DNA of 64,000 nucleotides, taken from contig NZ_CP060828.1 of the NCBI RefSeq assembly GCF_014489635.1, forward strand, positions 6,966,001-7,030,000. Reading direction: 5' to 3'. The notes beneath the pieces are model-generated. The model saw only the letters and a list, made by a program, of their open reading frames with translations, did no database searches and was not told where the DNA came from. A program made the translations under genes and the position numbers. Positions 1-9,529 of this stretch are shown here, piece after piece. The DNA comes from Streptomyces roseirectus. GTDB taxonomy: Bacteria > Actinomycetota > Actinomycetes > Streptomycetales > Streptomycetaceae. The stretch's first letter is position 1. Each line of letters opens with the position of its first letter.

Positions 1-1
1 C

Positions 2-448
2 CCCGGCGCGGCCCAGCCCGCGCCCGCCCCCGCCGCGACCCTGCGCTGGTCCTCCGACAAGGGCTGGGTCGACCGGCCCGCCGCCGAACCCCCCGAGGCC
101 GCCGCGATGCCGACGCTCGCGCAGCTCACCACCGCCGAACAGCGCTGGGCCGACCGCGAGGAGGACATCACGACCGTCGGCGGCGACCCCTACGAGGTCG
201 GCCAGGTCTTCGCCCGGCGCTGGATCGCCCGCCTCGGCGACCAGAGCCACCTGCCGAAACTGTCCGGAATGTATCCCCGCGTCCCGCACCGCATCGACGG
301 CGAACTGCTGCGCTACGCCGCCCGCTTCGGCCTCCTCGCCCACAAGGACGACCAGATCGACGAGCACGACCGGTACGCGATCCGGGCGGGATTCTGGCGC
401 GAGATCGACGCCAGGACCGGCGTGGAACACGCTCCGGCCGACAGCTGA
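2..448 (+). CDS. C-terminal part of an uncharacterised protein (5' end outside window)
   Basis: The frame is open from base 2 and stops at 448, giving 148 residues. The first 35 or so are a Pro/Ala-rich linker; the rest is a compact charged and aromatic segment (for example WADREEDITTVGG and HKDDQIDEHDRYAIR). An ATG at 107 exists, but the open frame continues upstream with gene-like codon use, so it is probably internal. From memory this tail resembles the end of actinobacterial NYN-domain (PIN-like RNase) proteins, but the catalytic part would lie outside the window. Function is therefore not assigned. Confidence 0.6.
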   Translation, partial: PGAAQPAPAPAATLRWSSDKGWVDRPAAEPPEAAAMPTLAQLTTAEQRWADREEDITTVGGDPYEVGQVFARRWIARLGDQSHLPKLSGMYPRVPHRIDGELLRYAARFGLLAHKDDQIDEHDRYAIRAGFWREIDARTGVEHAPADS

Positions 449-522
449 GGGGCCCGGACGCGGGCTCCCGGTCCGGCCCCCAGGCGCGAGCGGGGGCCGC
501 CGACCCCGTACGCTCTCCCCTT

Positions 523-1542
523 GTGAGTACGCGCGCGGCGCCGGCGGTCCGGCACACGGAGGACATCGTGTGTGCCGTGCGCGGGCTGACCAAGACCTAC
601 CCGGCGGTGCGCGGCAGGCGCGGCGCGCCCGGGACCTCCGAGGTGCGGGCCACGGACGACGTGAGCTTCGACATCCGGCGCGGTGAGATCTTCGGACTGC
701 TAGGCCCCAACGGCGCCGGCAAGTCCACGCTCGTCCGCCAGCTCACCGGCCTCATGCGGCCCGACTCGGGCGGTGTCGAGATCATGGGCCACGACATCGT
801 CCGCCACCCCGAACGCGCGTCCCGTCTCCTCGCCTACCTCGGGCAGGAGTCCACCGCCCTCGACGAACTCACCGTCTCCCTCGCCGCCGAGACCACCGCG
901 CGGCTGCGCGGGCTCGACGTGCGCGAGGCCCGCGCCGAACGGGACGCCGTCCTCGACGAGCTGGGGCTCACCCCGCTCGCCGGGCGTCCGCTGCGCAGGC
1001 TCTCCGGCGGACAGCGCAGGCTCGCCTGCTTCGCGACGGCGCTGGTGGGGGAGCGGCGGCTGCTGGTCCTCGACGAGCCGACGACCGGGATGGACCCCGT
1101 CGCGCGGCGCGCCGTCTGGTCCGCCGTCGACCGGCGGCGCGCGGAGTGCGGGACGACCGTGCTGCTCGTCACCCACAACGTCATCGAGGCCGAGACCGTC
1201 CTCGACCGGGTCGCCGTCCTCGACCGGGGGCGCGTGATCGCCTGCGACACGCCGACCGGGCTGAAGGAGCAGGTCGCGGACGAGGTGCGGGTCGAACTCG
1301 TCTGGCGGGAGAAGGCGCCGCTGGACGTTCCCGAGGTCGCCGCGCTGCGGGAGCGGGCGCTGGAGTCCGGGCGCCGCTGGACGCTGCGGCTCGCGCCCGA
1401 GGAGGCGCGGACGGTCGTCTCCACGGTCACCGGCGGGGCCGCGTTCGCCGCGCTCGACGACTTCACGCTCGCCACGCCCAGCCTTGAGGACGTCTATCTC
1501 GCGCTCGGCGGGGACGCCCGGCAGGGGCTGGTGAAGGCATGA
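523..1542 (+). CDS. ABC transporter ATP-binding protein (DrrA/CcmA-like exporter type)
   Basis: This 339-residue cytoplasmic ATPase powers an exporter. Walker A (GPNGAGKST) is at residues 61-69, the ABC signature (SGGQRR) near 161-166 and Walker B (LLVLDEP) near 180-186, followed by the switch histidine in VTHN. The roughly 100-residue C-terminal extension is typical of DrrA-type drug or lipid exporters. The GTG start has no clear Shine-Dalgarno; a TACGCT hexamer lies 8 nt upstream (508-513), so the mRNA may be leaderless. The permease gene follows 127 bp downstream, and the pair very likely forms one transporter. The substrate cannot be read from the sequence. Confidence 0.9.
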   Translation: MSTRAAPAVRHTEDIVCAVRGLTKTYPAVRGRRGAPGTSEVRATDDVSFDIRRGEIFGLLGPNGAGKSTLVRQLTGLMRPDSGGVEIMGHDIVRHPERASRLLAYLGQESTALDELTVSLAAETTARLRGLDVREARAERDAVLDELGLTPLAGRPLRRLSGGQRRLACFATALVGERRLLVLDEPTTGMDPVARRAVWSAVDRRRAECGTTVLLVTHNVIEAETVLDRVAVLDRGRVIACDTPTGLKEQVADEVRVELVWREKAPLDVPEVAALRERALESGRRWTLRLAPEEARTVVSTVTGGAAFAALDDFTLATPSLEDVYLALGGDARQGLVKA

Positions 1543-1669
1543 ACGGGTGTTTTCGCGTCTTTGGGGCCGGGATGAGTTTTCCGGGTGCCGGATCCGTACG
1601 GGACGGCGGGGCCGGGGTCCTCGGGGTCCTTGAGGCCGTCGAGGCCCTTGAGAAGAGGAGCAGCGCCAC

Positions 1670-2491
1670 GTGAGTGTCGTACCCGTCGGGGTTCTGCGGG
1701 AGAGTGCCAGGGCCGCGGTGCGGGGGGAGCGTGAGGCCGCCGAGCTGGGGCCGCGGGCCCGGCTGTGGCCGTCGCTCGCCGCCGTCTACCGCGCGCAGCT
1801 CTCGCGGGCGCGGGTGGCGCGGATCCCGCTGCTGTTCGTCGCGACGTTCCAGTCCGTCGGGATCCTCATCATGATGCGGGGCGTCGTCGACGGGGGGCGC
1901 GAGGCGGAGTCCGTCGTCGCCGGGTCCGCGGTGCTCGTCGTCGCGTTCGTCGCGCTGAATCTGCTCGCCCAGTACTTCGGGCAGCTGCGGGCCAGCGGGG
2001 GGCTCGACCACTACGCGACGCTGCCGGTGCCGCCGGCCGCCGTGGTGCTGGGGGCGGCGGGGGCGTACGCGTCGTTCACCGTGCCGGGGACCGTGGTGAC
2101 CGCCGTCTTCGGGTGCGTGCTGTTCGGGCTGCCGTTCACGCATCTGTGGATCCTCGTCGCCGTCATCCCGCTGTCCGGGGCCGCGCTGGCCGGGCTGGGG
2201 GCGGTCCTCGGGCTGCTGGCGCCCCGGCCGGAGCTGGCGACCGTCCTCGGGCAGCTCGGGATGTCCGCCGCGCTGCTGCTGGGGGTGCTGCCGCCGGACC
2301 GGATGCCGGACGTCGTGCTCTTCGCGCGCGATCTGCTGCCCTCGACGTACGGGCTCGAAGCGCTGGCCCGCACGTTCGCGGAACGGCCGGACTGGGCTCA
2401 TGTGCTGGGGGATCTGGCCGTGTGCGCGGGCGTGGGGGTGGTGTCGCTGGGGGTGGCGACGTGGGCGTATCGACGGGCCGCGGTTCGGTAG
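1670..2491 (+). CDS. ABC transporter permease (ABC-2 type)
   Basis: This 273-residue integral membrane protein is the likely partner of the ATPase gene just upstream. After about 45 cytoplasmic residues there are about six hydrophobic segments, beginning at IPLLFVATFQSVGIL and ending at the C-terminus (DLAVCAGVGVVSLGVATWAY), as in ABC-2 / DrrB-like permeases. The GTG start is preceded by GAGGAG within AAGAGGAGCAGCGCCAC, a good Shine-Dalgarno at a slightly long spacing. Nothing in the sequence identifies the cargo. Confidence 0.85.
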   Translation: MSVVPVGVLRESARAAVRGEREAAELGPRARLWPSLAAVYRAQLSRARVARIPLLFVATFQSVGILIMMRGVVDGGREAESVVAGSAVLVVAFVALNLLAQYFGQLRASGGLDHYATLPVPPAAVVLGAAGAYASFTVPGTVVTAVFGCVLFGLPFTHLWILVAVIPLSGAALAGLGAVLGLLAPRPELATVLGQLGMSAALLLGVLPPDRMPDVVLFARDLLPSTYGLEALARTFAERPDWAHVLGDLAVCAGVGVVSLGVATWAYRRAAVR

Positions 2492-2596
2492 GGCCGGGGG
2501 CTGCGGGGGTCGGGGTCCGGTGGGCTCCGAAGGGTGTGAGGGGCGCTTAGGGCGTCCGGTGGCGCGTTCCTCAGGTGGGCCTGGCACGATGGCAGG

Positions 2597-3262
2597 GTGA
2601 CCGCTCCGCTGACTCCGCCTACGCCGCCGCACGAACCGTCCTCGCCGGGGGGCTGGCCTCCGCCGCCTCCCGAGGGGTACGGGCAGGTCGTGGAGGCGCC
2701 CCAGGAAGGGGCCGGGGCCCGGGGCGAGTTGGTCGCGGATCTGCGGGACGGGGGGATCGTCGCCGTCGCGGTGACCGTGCTCGGGGTCGTGCTGGGGCTG
2801 CTGTGGCTGTGGCTGGCTCCCCGGGTGCCGCTCGTGGGGGACCAGTCCGACGGGAGCTGGGTCGTCTACCTCAAGGACTCCGAGGGGGAGCAGGCGATCG
2901 GGGTCGACGGAACGTTCACTCTGCTGGCGCTCGCGTGTGGTGCGCTGAGCGCGGTGGGCGTGTTCCTGTGGCGCCGGCGCGGCGGGGTGCCGCTCGTCGT
3001 GGGGCTCACGCTGGGGGGTGTGCTGGCGTCCGTCGTGGCCTGGAAGCTCGGCGTCTGGCTCGGGCCCTCCTCCGACGTCATCGCCCACGCCAAGAGTGCG
3101 GGCAAGGGGGTGACGTTCTCGGCGCCGCTGAAGCTGAACGCCAAGTCCGCGCTGGTGGCGTGGTCCGTGGCGGGGTTGCTGGTGCATCTGGGGTTGACGG
3201 CGCTGTTCGGTCCCCGGGATCCGGAGCCGGAGTATGAGCCGTATGTGATGCCGCCGGCGTAG
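2597..3262 (+). CDS. DUF2567 family membrane protein
   Basis: This 221-residue protein has a Pro-rich N-terminal tail (TPPTPPHEPSSPGGWPPPP) followed by four hydrophobic segments: near VAVTVLGVVLGLLWLW, FTLLALACGALSAVGVF, VVGLTLGGVLASVVAW and LVAWSVAGLLVHLGLTALF. An extracytoplasmic loop lies between the first two. The layout matches actinobacterial DUF2567 proteins, whose function is unknown. The GTG start lies 6 nt after CACGAT (2585-2590), consistent with a leaderless transcript, and no Shine-Dalgarno is visible. It stands alone between the ABC exporter and a repeat-rich spacer. Confidence 0.75.
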   Translation: MTAPLTPPTPPHEPSSPGGWPPPPPEGYGQVVEAPQEGAGARGELVADLRDGGIVAVAVTVLGVVLGLLWLWLAPRVPLVGDQSDGSWVVYLKDSEGEQAIGVDGTFTLLALACGALSAVGVFLWRRRGGVPLVVGLTLGGVLASVVAWKLGVWLGPSSDVIAHAKSAGKGVTFSAPLKLNAKSALVAWSVAGLLVHLGLTALFGPRDPEPEYEPYVMPPA

Positions 3263-3978
3263 GGGGCCGGGCGGGTGGGGTGTGCGGGGTGAGGGGGCGC
3301 GCGGGGGCGTGAGGTTGGGGTGAGGAGGCGCGGGGCGCGATGTTGGGCGCGCGGGCCCGCGTAGGGGGCTTGTGGAACCCGGGGGCGTGCGTGCGGGGGT
3401 GTGTGGGCGTGCCGCGCGCGGGCGTCCATGCCGGGGTGTGTTGTGGGTGGGCGTCTGTGTGTCGTCGGCGGGCCTTCGCGTCGTGCGCCTGTGTCGCGTG
3501 GGGCGCTTGGCGCCGGGTGGGCCCTCATGCCGCGCGGGCGCCCGCGCCGGGCGTCGCGTCGCCTGGGCGCGTACGCCGGGTGCGGGCCGGGCTTGGGCGC
3601 TCCGCGCCGCTGGGTGCTGTACCGCGCGGGCACCCACGCCGGGGTGTGTTGTGGGTGGGCGCCCGTGTGTCGCTGGCGGGCCCTCGCGTCGTGCGCCTGT
3701 GTCGCGTGGGGCGCTTGACGCCGGGGCCCTCATGCCGCGTGGACCCCTGCGCCGGGTGCCGCGTCGCTTGGGCGCGTACGCCGGGTGCGGGCCGGGCTTG
3801 GGCGCTCGCGCCGCTGGGTGCTGTAGCGCGCGGGCGCCCGGTTCGCGGCGTCGCGCAGTTCCCTATGCCGGGCGCCTTCCGTGGTTGGCGCGGCGTTTCT
3901 TGATTCGCCATTTCCGCTTGCGTGTGCGTTTCGACATGCCTTCTCTGCTTAGCGGAGGGAGGGCGGTACGTCGAGGGG
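3263..3978. other. Long repeat-rich non-coding spacer
   Basis: This 716-bp spacer holds no credible gene. Several frames stay open, but their products are Arg/Gly/Ala/Cys-rich low-complexity strings read from repeated DNA. Most of the spacer is the two-copy repeat listed separately. A weak remnant of the Streptomyces GCGCAGTTCCCC-type intergenic motif is seen near 3854-3868. Confidence 0.7.
3423..3840. repeat. Two-copy direct tandem repeat, period about 205-208 bp
   Basis: Copy one runs from about 3423 to 3631 and copy two from about 3632 to 3840. Landmarks recur at fixed distances: CCGGGGTGTG at 3431 and 3639 (208 bp), GTGCGCCT at 3483 and 3691 (208 bp), GTACGCCGGG at 3571 and 3776 (205 bp), TGGGTGCTGT at 3611 and 3815 (204 bp). 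The copies differ by scattered substitutions and small deletions, so the duplication is not brand new. Confidence 0.85.
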
Positions 3979-4476
3979 TCAGGGGCGGCCGATCGGGGCG
4001 GTGACGGCGTCGGTGAGGGTCGTGAGGTCGGTGGGGGAGAGTTCGACCTCCAGGCCGCGCCGGCCGGCGGAGACGCAGATGGTGGGGTGCGCGTTCGCGG
4101 AGGAGTCGAGGACGGTGGGGAGGCGTTTGCGCTGGCCGAGGGGGGAGATGCCGCCGCGGACGTACCCGGTGGTGCGTTCCGCGAGCGCCGGGTCGGCCAT
4201 GGCCGCCTTCTTGCCGCCGACGGCGTTCGCGAGGGCCTTGAGGTCGAGCGTCCCGGCGACGGGGACGACGGCGACCGTCAGCGCGCCGTCGACGTCCGCG
4301 ACGAGCGTCTTGAACACCCGCTCCGGGGACACGCCCATCGCCTCGGCGGCCTCCTCGCCGTAGGAGGGGTGGGCGGGGTCGTGGTCGTAGGCGTGGACGG
4401 TGTAGGAGACCCCGGCCGCCGTGAGGGCGACGGTCGCCGGTGTTCCCCCGGACTGCTTCTTCGGCTTCTTCGCCAC
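3979..4476 (-). CDS. ybaK: YbaK/EbsC-type aminoacyl-tRNA deacylase
   Basis: This 165-residue protein is of the YbaK family, which hydrolyses mischarged Cys-tRNA(Pro) and related species in trans. Family features visible are the N-terminal VSYTVHAYDHDP strand, the YGEEAAEAMGV helix, VFKTLVADVDG and the conserved Lys/Gly region GGKKAAMADP, then GYVRGGISPLGQRKRLPTVLD. Full length is normal for the family. It starts with ATG only 8 nt after the stop of the LON-domain gene, so it is probably the last gene of a short leftward operon. Confidence 0.9.
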   Translation of the reverse strand: MAKKPKKQSGGTPATVALTAAGVSYTVHAYDHDPAHPSYGEEAAEAMGVSPERVFKTLVADVDGALTVAVVPVAGTLDLKALANAVGGKKAAMADPALAERTTGYVRGGISPLGQRKRLPTVLDSSANAHPTICVSAGRRGLEVELSPTDLTTLTDAVTAPIGRP

Positions 4477-4484
4477 GTGGGCCC

Positions 4485-5222
4485 TCAGTTCAGGCTGGTC
4501 GGACCCCGCGTCAGGTCCGACGCGGGCAGGGACGGCAGGGTACGGAGGATGGCCGTCTCGGCGCGCAGGATTTTCAGCTCGTCCCGCAGCCGGGACGCGA
4601 AGTCCGGCGCCTGGAGGAGCCGTTGCTTGGTCGGCGTGTCGAGCATCATCGTCGCGGCGACGAGGTACGACACGACGCCGGGCTCGTCGGGCAGGTCGCC
4701 CGAGAGGACGGACAGCTCACGCGCGCCGGCGAGCCGCTTCTGGTACTGCCGGAAGGCCCGCAGGACGACCTCGGCGAGCCCTTCGGCCTCCTCGCCCCGC
4801 TCCTCGGGCAGCTCCTCCAGCTCGGCGGTGAGGAACGGCCCGGAGGAGTCGACGGACAGCAGCCGGACCCGTGTCGTCCCGGTCGCCAGGACCTCGAACG
4901 TGCCGTCGGCCCGCTCCCGGACGGTCGCCGCGTCGGCGACGCACCCCACCGCGTGGAACGCCTTGAGCGGGTCGGGGCCGAAACCGGCCAGCGGCCCTCG
5001 TTCGGGCCGCGCGGTGGGATCGGGCATGCCCTGCGCGGCGGGCGCGACCTCGTGGCCGTCGCGGATGGCCACGACGGCGAACCGGCGCGGCTCGTCCTCG
5101 GGGGTCTTGAGCAGCGCGCGCATCATCGCGCGGTAGCGCTCCTCGAAGACGTTCAGCGGCAGTACGAGCCCCGGGAACAGCACCGAGTTCAGGGGGAAGA
5201 GCGGGAGACGGACGGTGGTCAC
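4485..5222 (-). CDS. LON peptidase N-terminal (substrate-binding) domain protein
   Basis: This 245-residue stand-alone LON substrate-binding domain lacks the AAA+ and protease parts of Lon. The N-terminus (VRLPLFPLNSVLFPGLVLPL followed by VFEERYRAMM) is the family hallmark, and CVADAATVRERADG fits the middle of the domain. Proteins of this kind are cytoplasmic and presumed to bind peptides or act as adaptors; no direct activity is known to me. It starts with GTG and is separated by 11 nt from the upstream unknown gene and by 8 nt from ybaK, indicating co-transcription. Confidence 0.88.
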   Translation of the reverse strand: MTTVRLPLFPLNSVLFPGLVLPLNVFEERYRAMMRALLKTPEDEPRRFAVVAIRDGHEVAPAAQGMPDPTARPERGPLAGFGPDPLKAFHAVGCVADAATVRERADGTFEVLATGTTRVRLLSVDSSGPFLTAELEELPEERGEEAEGLAEVVLRAFRQYQKRLAGARELSVLSGDLPDEPGVVSYLVAATMMLDTPTKQRLLQAPDFASRLRDELKILRAETAILRTLPSLPASDLTRGPTSLN

Positions 5223-5233
5223 GGTGCGGAAGC

Positions 5234-6256
5234 CTAATGGCCCGCGAGGGTGGGAGGTCCGTCATGACCGCTCCACGGACGCGCGGGGCGGCCCCGCAGG
5301 AGGTCGTCGCGCACCGCGAGGAAGTGGCCGAGGGGGTCCTCGGAGAAGCGGTTCCAGGGGAACGAGGTGACGTACGGGCCGAGCATCCGCAGCTGCACGA
5401 GCGCGTCCTCGCGGCGGTCGAGGCGGGACAGGACGTAGACGAGGCCGTTGCGGACCTCGGCCGCGCGCGAGTCGTCGCGGCCGAGCCGGGCCGACAGGAC
5501 GATCGCCCGGTCGGCCGCCGCGTCCAGGCGGGCGCGCGGCACCTCGGGCCCGCAGCCGTCCGTCAGGTAGACCAGGGCGGCGATCGCGGGCAGGGTCTGG
5601 ACGAGGGAGTCGGCGGGGGCGTCCTGCGCGGCGCGGTCGGCGAAGTCGAAGCACTCGGGGTGCGAGCCGTGCCAGGAGACCGCCAGGTAGCGCAGGGCGG
5701 CGACATGGCAGCCGAAGTGGTGGGGGGAGCGGCGGACGGCCGCCTCCCACAGTTCGCCGAAGTACTTGTGGCCGGCGCCCGCCCCGCGCGCGTGGTCGAG
5801 GGCGATGCGCCAGGGCACCGGATCGCGGTCCCACGCCTGGGCCGCCGCCGTGATCAGCGGGCTCACCTCGCGCAGGAGTTCCGCCCGCGCGGGCGAGCGC
5901 CAGGCGCGGGCGACCGCGAGCTGGGCGGCGACCAGCAGGACGTCGGGGTCGCGCGGGGCCGCCGCCCGCCACTGGTCGAACCACTCGGGGCGGGCGTCGG
6001 CGAACGCGGCGAGGCTCTTGACGTAGCGGTCGCGGGCCTCCCAGTCGCGCCGTACGCGGGTGCGCGCGAGCAGGCCGGCCGCCGGTCTGTGCTCGCCGCC
6101 GCCGGCCGCGACCAGGGCGGGGCCGAGGAGGTCGTCGGGGACGTCGAGCAGCATCTCGTCGTCGGCCGGCAGGCCGGTCGCGGCGAGGGGCGCCGCGCGC
6201 TTCGGGGCGCGGGCCGGGCGGATGAACGTGGGCAGCAGAGCCATGGTGCCGACCAT
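5234..6256 (-). CDS. Uncharacterised mainly helical cytoplasmic protein
   Basis: This 340-residue protein has no signal peptide or membrane segment. The sequence is Ala/Arg-rich with regularly spaced Trp and Leu (ARAWRSPARAELLREVSPL, FGELWEAAVRRSPHHFGCH, LGRDDSRAAEVRNGLVYVL), suggesting stacked helices of TPR type, but no consensus TPR is clear. The frame extends to 6370, but gene-like sequence begins at the ATG at 6256 (MVGTMALLPTF) or at 6244 (MALLPTF). It heads the leftward group with the LON-domain gene and ybaK. Function unknown. Confidence 0.65.
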   Translation of the reverse strand: MVGTMALLPTFIRPARAPKRAAPLAATGLPADDEMLLDVPDDLLGPALVAAGGGEHRPAAGLLARTRVRRDWEARDRYVKSLAAFADARPEWFDQWRAAAPRDPDVLLVAAQLAVARAWRSPARAELLREVSPLITAAAQAWDRDPVPWRIALDHARGAGAGHKYFGELWEAAVRRSPHHFGCHVAALRYLAVSWHGSHPECFDFADRAAQDAPADSLVQTLPAIAALVYLTDGCGPEVPRARLDAAADRAIVLSARLGRDDSRAAEVRNGLVYVLSRLDRREDALVQLRMLGPYVTSFPWNRFSEDPLGHFLAVRDDLLRGRPARPWSGHDGPPTLAGH

Positions 6257-6439
6257 TGAAAAACGCTGGTCCGTGACGCGCCAGAGGTAAAGCGCAACCC
6301 ATGGAAAGTTGTACGCCCTGAAGTCAAGGGAGGGTAAAAGGTTACCGTTCAGTCGGCACGGGACGGGCACGGAGTGCGGTTTCCGTGGCTGCGGGGCCGC
6401 CCGGAGTGCGGATTTCGTGGAGGTCTCGCCGCGCGTGTT

Positions 6440-8014
6440 TCAGTCCCTCCGCAGCAGTCTGGTCGCGCCCGCCGCGACCGTCGTCGCGAGGACCCAGCCG
6501 AGCAGGACCATCGCGGCGGTCGCCCACTGCCAGGCCCCCGGCAGCCGCCACTGGCCGGCCTGGCCGAGGTCGATCACCGGCAGCAGGAGGTCCAGGGCGA
6601 ACAGGGCCGGGTCCCATGGCGGGGCCCCGCCGCTCGTGGGCCGGTGCGGCGCGAACCCGAAGGCGACCGAGCCCGCCGCCCACAGCACCGCCATCCACAC
6701 CGCGGCCCGCCCCGGCCGGTACCCGTAGGCGACCGTCCAGTCCTGCGCGAACCCCCACAGCTTCGCCCCCGGCGGCAGCGTCTCCCGGCGGCGGCGCTGC
6801 TTGGCGAGCAGCACCTCCCGCGCGTCCTCGTCCTCGCCGCCCGCGCGCAGGACCGCCGCCAGCCGCTCGTAGGGCTCCGGCGCGTACTCCGCGGTCGCCG
6901 CCGCGACCCACTCCAGGCGGGCGGCCAGCGGGAACGGGCCGACCGGCACCAGGTTGTCGTAGCTGAACCCGGCCATGTGCAGGCGGCCGGGGCCCGGCCA
7001 GGCGCTCGCGCGGTCGATCAGGTTGATCACCCGGGCGCCCGACAGGACGACCTTCCCGCGCGCGGGACGCTCCCCGAGGAACCTCAGCTCCGAGGCGTGG
7101 ACCCGGCGCAGGGACACCTCCTGGTCGTCCGTGAGGGTGAACCGCGCGGACTGGAGGTCGACGGCGTCCCCGAACCGTCCGTCGTCCAGCCGCAGGCCGC
7201 CGTGGCAGTCGAACCGCCGCACCCGTACGCCCTGCGCGGGCGTCAGTCCCGTCACCGGACGGCCGCCGGCCGCCGCCGGGGTCAGGTACAGCGTGCGCTC
7301 CACGGTCAGTTGCGGGGCGTTCAGCGCGAACCGGCCCGGGGAGCCGGCCAGGCGCGCCCCGCGCAGGCTCAGCGAGACCCCGACCTTCGCGCCGCGCAGG
7401 CTCAGCTCGCCGTGCGACTCCAGCAGTTCGGCCTGCACGTCCTGGCCCACGGTCATGCCGTCGGCGACGATCGAGCGCCCGCTGCGGTCGCGGTGCACGA
7501 CGGCCTCGTTGAGCAGCAGGTCGGTGCCTATGTGGGCGTCGGTCAGCCGGATGCCCTCGGGGAAGCGGCTGCGCGGCAGATGCAGGTCCCCCTCGGTGTG
7601 TACGCGCGCCGCCTCCAGGCGCGGCACCGCGCAGTCGACCAGCCGCAGCGTCGTGAACCGCGCCTCCGGCAGCAGCACCTCCTGGTCGAACCGGCAGCGC
7701 CGCAGCTCCACGTACGGCACGACCCGGCCGCCCGAGAGGTCCAGGGCGCCGCTCACCCGGACCCCGACCAGCTTCAGCGACGAGACCCGGCCGGTGAGCG
7801 CCGGCGGGCCGTCCAGCAGGAGCCAGGCCATCACCCTCGCCCGGACCGTGCGCCCCTCGCCCCACGGGTGGCCGCCGTGCGGGTCGTCCACCTCCGGGTT
7901 GCCGCAGCTCAGGTCGTACACCCCGCCGTCCCTGAACGCCTGCCACAGCCCCGCCTCGACCGCCGTCAGATCTCCCGGGAGGTCCCTGACATGCCGCTCG
8001 GCCCCCTCGATCAC
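6440..8014 (-). CDS. Large membrane-anchored protein with pentapeptide-like repeats
   Basis: This 524-residue protein is often annotated loosely as an oxidoreductase in streptomycetes; no oxidoreductase motif is visible. Residues of about 60-330 form repeated short beta-turn units ([39 protein letters not shown]), like a right-handed beta helix. Two or three hydrophobic segments near the C-terminus ([34 protein letters not shown]) would anchor it. The GTG at 8014 is preceded by AGGAGG about 8 nt upstream, which decides the start. The frame remains open much further upstream only because it is antisense to hisD. It diverges from hisD. Confidence 0.75.
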   Translation of the reverse strand: MIEGAERHVRDLPGDLTAVEAGLWQAFRDGGVYDLSCGNPEVDDPHGGHPWGEGRTVRARVMAWLLLDGPPALTGRVSSLKLVGVRVSGALDLSGGRVVPYVELRRCRFDQEVLLPEARFTTLRLVDCAVPRLEAARVHTEGDLHLPRSRFPEGIRLTDAHIGTDLLLNEAVVHRDRSGRSIVADGMTVGQDVQAELLESHGELSLRGAKVGVSLSLRGARLAGSPGRFALNAPQLTVERTLYLTPAAAGGRPVTGLTPAQGVRVRRFDCHGGLRLDDGRFGDAVDLQSARFTLTDDQEVSLRRVHASELRFLGERPARGKVVLSGARVINLIDRASAWPGPGRLHMAGFSYDNLVPVGPFPLAARLEWVAAATAEYAPEPYERLAAVLRAGGEDEDAREVLLAKQRRRRETLPPGAKLWGFAQDWTVAYGYRPGRAAVWMAVLWAAGSVAFGFAPHRPTSGGAPPWDPALFALDLLLPVIDLGQAGQWRLPGAWQWATAAMVLLGWVLATTVAAGATRLLRRD

Positions 8015-8145
8015 CGCTTTCCCTCCTTTCTCGCACATCTGTTCTGTCACTTGTTCTGCCCACTGAGTGACGTTTTGAACACTGAACGTGACATCGATCT
8101 CCGGAAGTTCCCGACTTCGTCCACTCCGCGTGACGACCGGGTTCT

Positions 8146-8162
8146 GTATCAGCCATTGATAC
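8146..8162. promoter_or_regulatory. Inverted repeat upstream of hisD (candidate operator)
   Basis: A six-base inverted repeat, GTATCA-GCCAT-TGATAC, lies 42 bp before the hisD start, in the only promoter space available to the his operon. An operator role is inferred from position alone. Confidence 0.3.
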
Positions 8163-8190
8163 GCGCGAACGGCCCCCGAGCCCGGTCTGC

Positions 8191-8196
8191 GAGAAT
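8191..8196 (+). promoter_or_regulatory. Candidate -10 element of hisD (leaderless spacing)
   Basis: GAGAAT ends 7 nt before the hisD GTG start, and there is no Shine-Dalgarno. This spacing would place the transcription start on the start codon. Confidence 0.45.
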
Positions 8197-8203
8197 TGGC
8201 CAC

Positions 8204-9529
8204 GTGATCTCGCGAATCGATCTGCGCGGCGACGCCCTCCCCGAGGGCCCCGCCCTGCGCGACCTGCTGCCCCGAGCCGACTTCGACGTCGCGGCCGCCC
8301 TGGAGAAGGTGCGTCCCATCTGCGAGGCCGTGCATCATCGGGGCGACGCGGCGCTGATCGACTTCGCCGAGCAGTTCGACGGCGTACGGCTCACCTCCGT
8401 CCGCGTCCCCGCCGACGCGCTCACCAAGGCGCTGGCCGAGCTGGACCCCGCCGTCCGCGCGGCCCTGGAGGAGTCGATCCGGCGTGCCCGCCTCGTCCAC
8501 CGCGCACAGCGCCGTACGGCCCACACGACCCAGGTCGTGCCCGGCGGCACCGTGACCGAGAAGTGGGTGCCCGTCGACCGGGTCGGCCTGTACGCGCCCG
8601 GCGGGCGGTCGGTCTACCCGTCGTCCGTGATCATGAACGTGGTGCCCGCGCAGGAGGCAGGCGTCGAGTCGATCGCCCTCGCCTCGCCCGCGCAGGCCGA
8701 GTTCGATGGCCTTCCGCACCCCACGATCCTCGCCGCGTGCGCGCTGCTCGGTGTCGACGAGGTCTACGCCGCCGGCGGCGCGACCGCCGTCGCGATGTTC
8801 GCCCACGGCACCGAGTCCTGCCCGCCCGCGAACATGGTCACCGGGCCCGGCAACATCTGGGTCGCCGCCGCCAAGCGGTACTACACCGGGAAGATCGGCA
8901 TCGACGCCGAGGCGGGCCCGACCGAGATCGCGGTCCTCGCCGACGCCACCGCCGACCCGGCGCACGTCGCCGCCGACCTGATCAGCCAGGCCGAGCACGA
9001 CCCGCTCGCCGCCGCCGTCCTCGTCACCGACTCCGTCGAACTCGCCGACGCCGTCGAGAAGGAACTCGTCCCCCAGGTCGCCGCCAGCAAGCACGTCGAC
9101 GACCGGATCGCCCCCGCGCTCGCGGGCCGGCAGTCCGCGATCGTCCTCGTCGACGGCGTCGAGGAGGGCCTGCGGGTCGTCGACGCCTACGGCGCCGAGC
9201 ACCTGGAGATCCAGACCGCCGACGCGACGGCCGTCGCCGCGCGTGTGCGCAACGCGGGCGCGGTCTTCGTCGGCCCCTGGGCGCCCGTCTCCCTGGGCGA
9301 CTACGCGGCCGGCTCCAACCACGTCCTGCCCACCGGAGGCTGCGCCTGCCACTCCTCCGGACTGTCCGTGCAGTCGTTCCTGCGCGGCATCCACATCGTC
9401 GACTACACGCGCGAAGCGCTCGCCGACGTCGCCCATCACGTCGTCACGCTCGCGGAGGCCGAAGACCTCCCGGCACACGGCGCGGCGATCAAGGCGAGGT
9501 TCGACTGGAAGGTTCCGGAGAGCAAGTGA
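8204..9529 (+). CDS. hisD: Histidinol dehydrogenase
   Basis: This 441-residue zinc enzyme catalyses the last two steps of histidine synthesis, from L-histidinol to L-histidine with NAD+. Conserved blocks include [52 protein letters not shown] and the C-terminal [20 protein letters not shown] region. The frame is open far upstream, but that sequence is antisense to the neighbouring gene; the GTG at 8204 gives normal family length. It is the first gene of the his operon, and its stop overlaps the hisC start by 4 nt (GTGA). Confidence 0.97.
   Translation: MISRIDLRGDALPEGPALRDLLPRADFDVAAALEKVRPICEAVHHRGDAALIDFAEQFDGVRLTSVRVPADALTKALAELDPAVRAALEESIRRARLVHRAQRRTAHTTQVVPGGTVTEKWVPVDRVGLYAPGGRSVYPSSVIMNVVPAQEAGVESIALASPAQAEFDGLPHPTILAACALLGVDEVYAAGGATAVAMFAHGTESCPPANMVTGPGNIWVAAAKRYYTGKIGIDAEAGPTEIAVLADATADPAHVAADLISQAEHDPLAAAVLVTDSVELADAVEKELVPQVAASKHVDDRIAPALAGRQSAIVLVDGVEEGLRVVDAYGAEHLEIQTADATAVAARVRNAGAVFVGPWAPVSLGDYAAGSNHVLPTGGCACHSSGLSVQSFLRGIHIVDYTREALADVAHHVVTLAEAEDLPAHGAAIKARFDWKVPESK

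Noticed and set aside
3340..4004. Several open frames in the repeat spacer after the DUF2567 gene
   Set aside because: They read the two-copy repeat as low-complexity Arg/Gly/Cys sequence, and the longest runs into the antisense of ybaK.
8563..9525. Upstream extension of the hisC frame
   Set aside because: It overlaps hisD entirely; the GTG at 9526 gives normal HisC length and a GTGA overlap.
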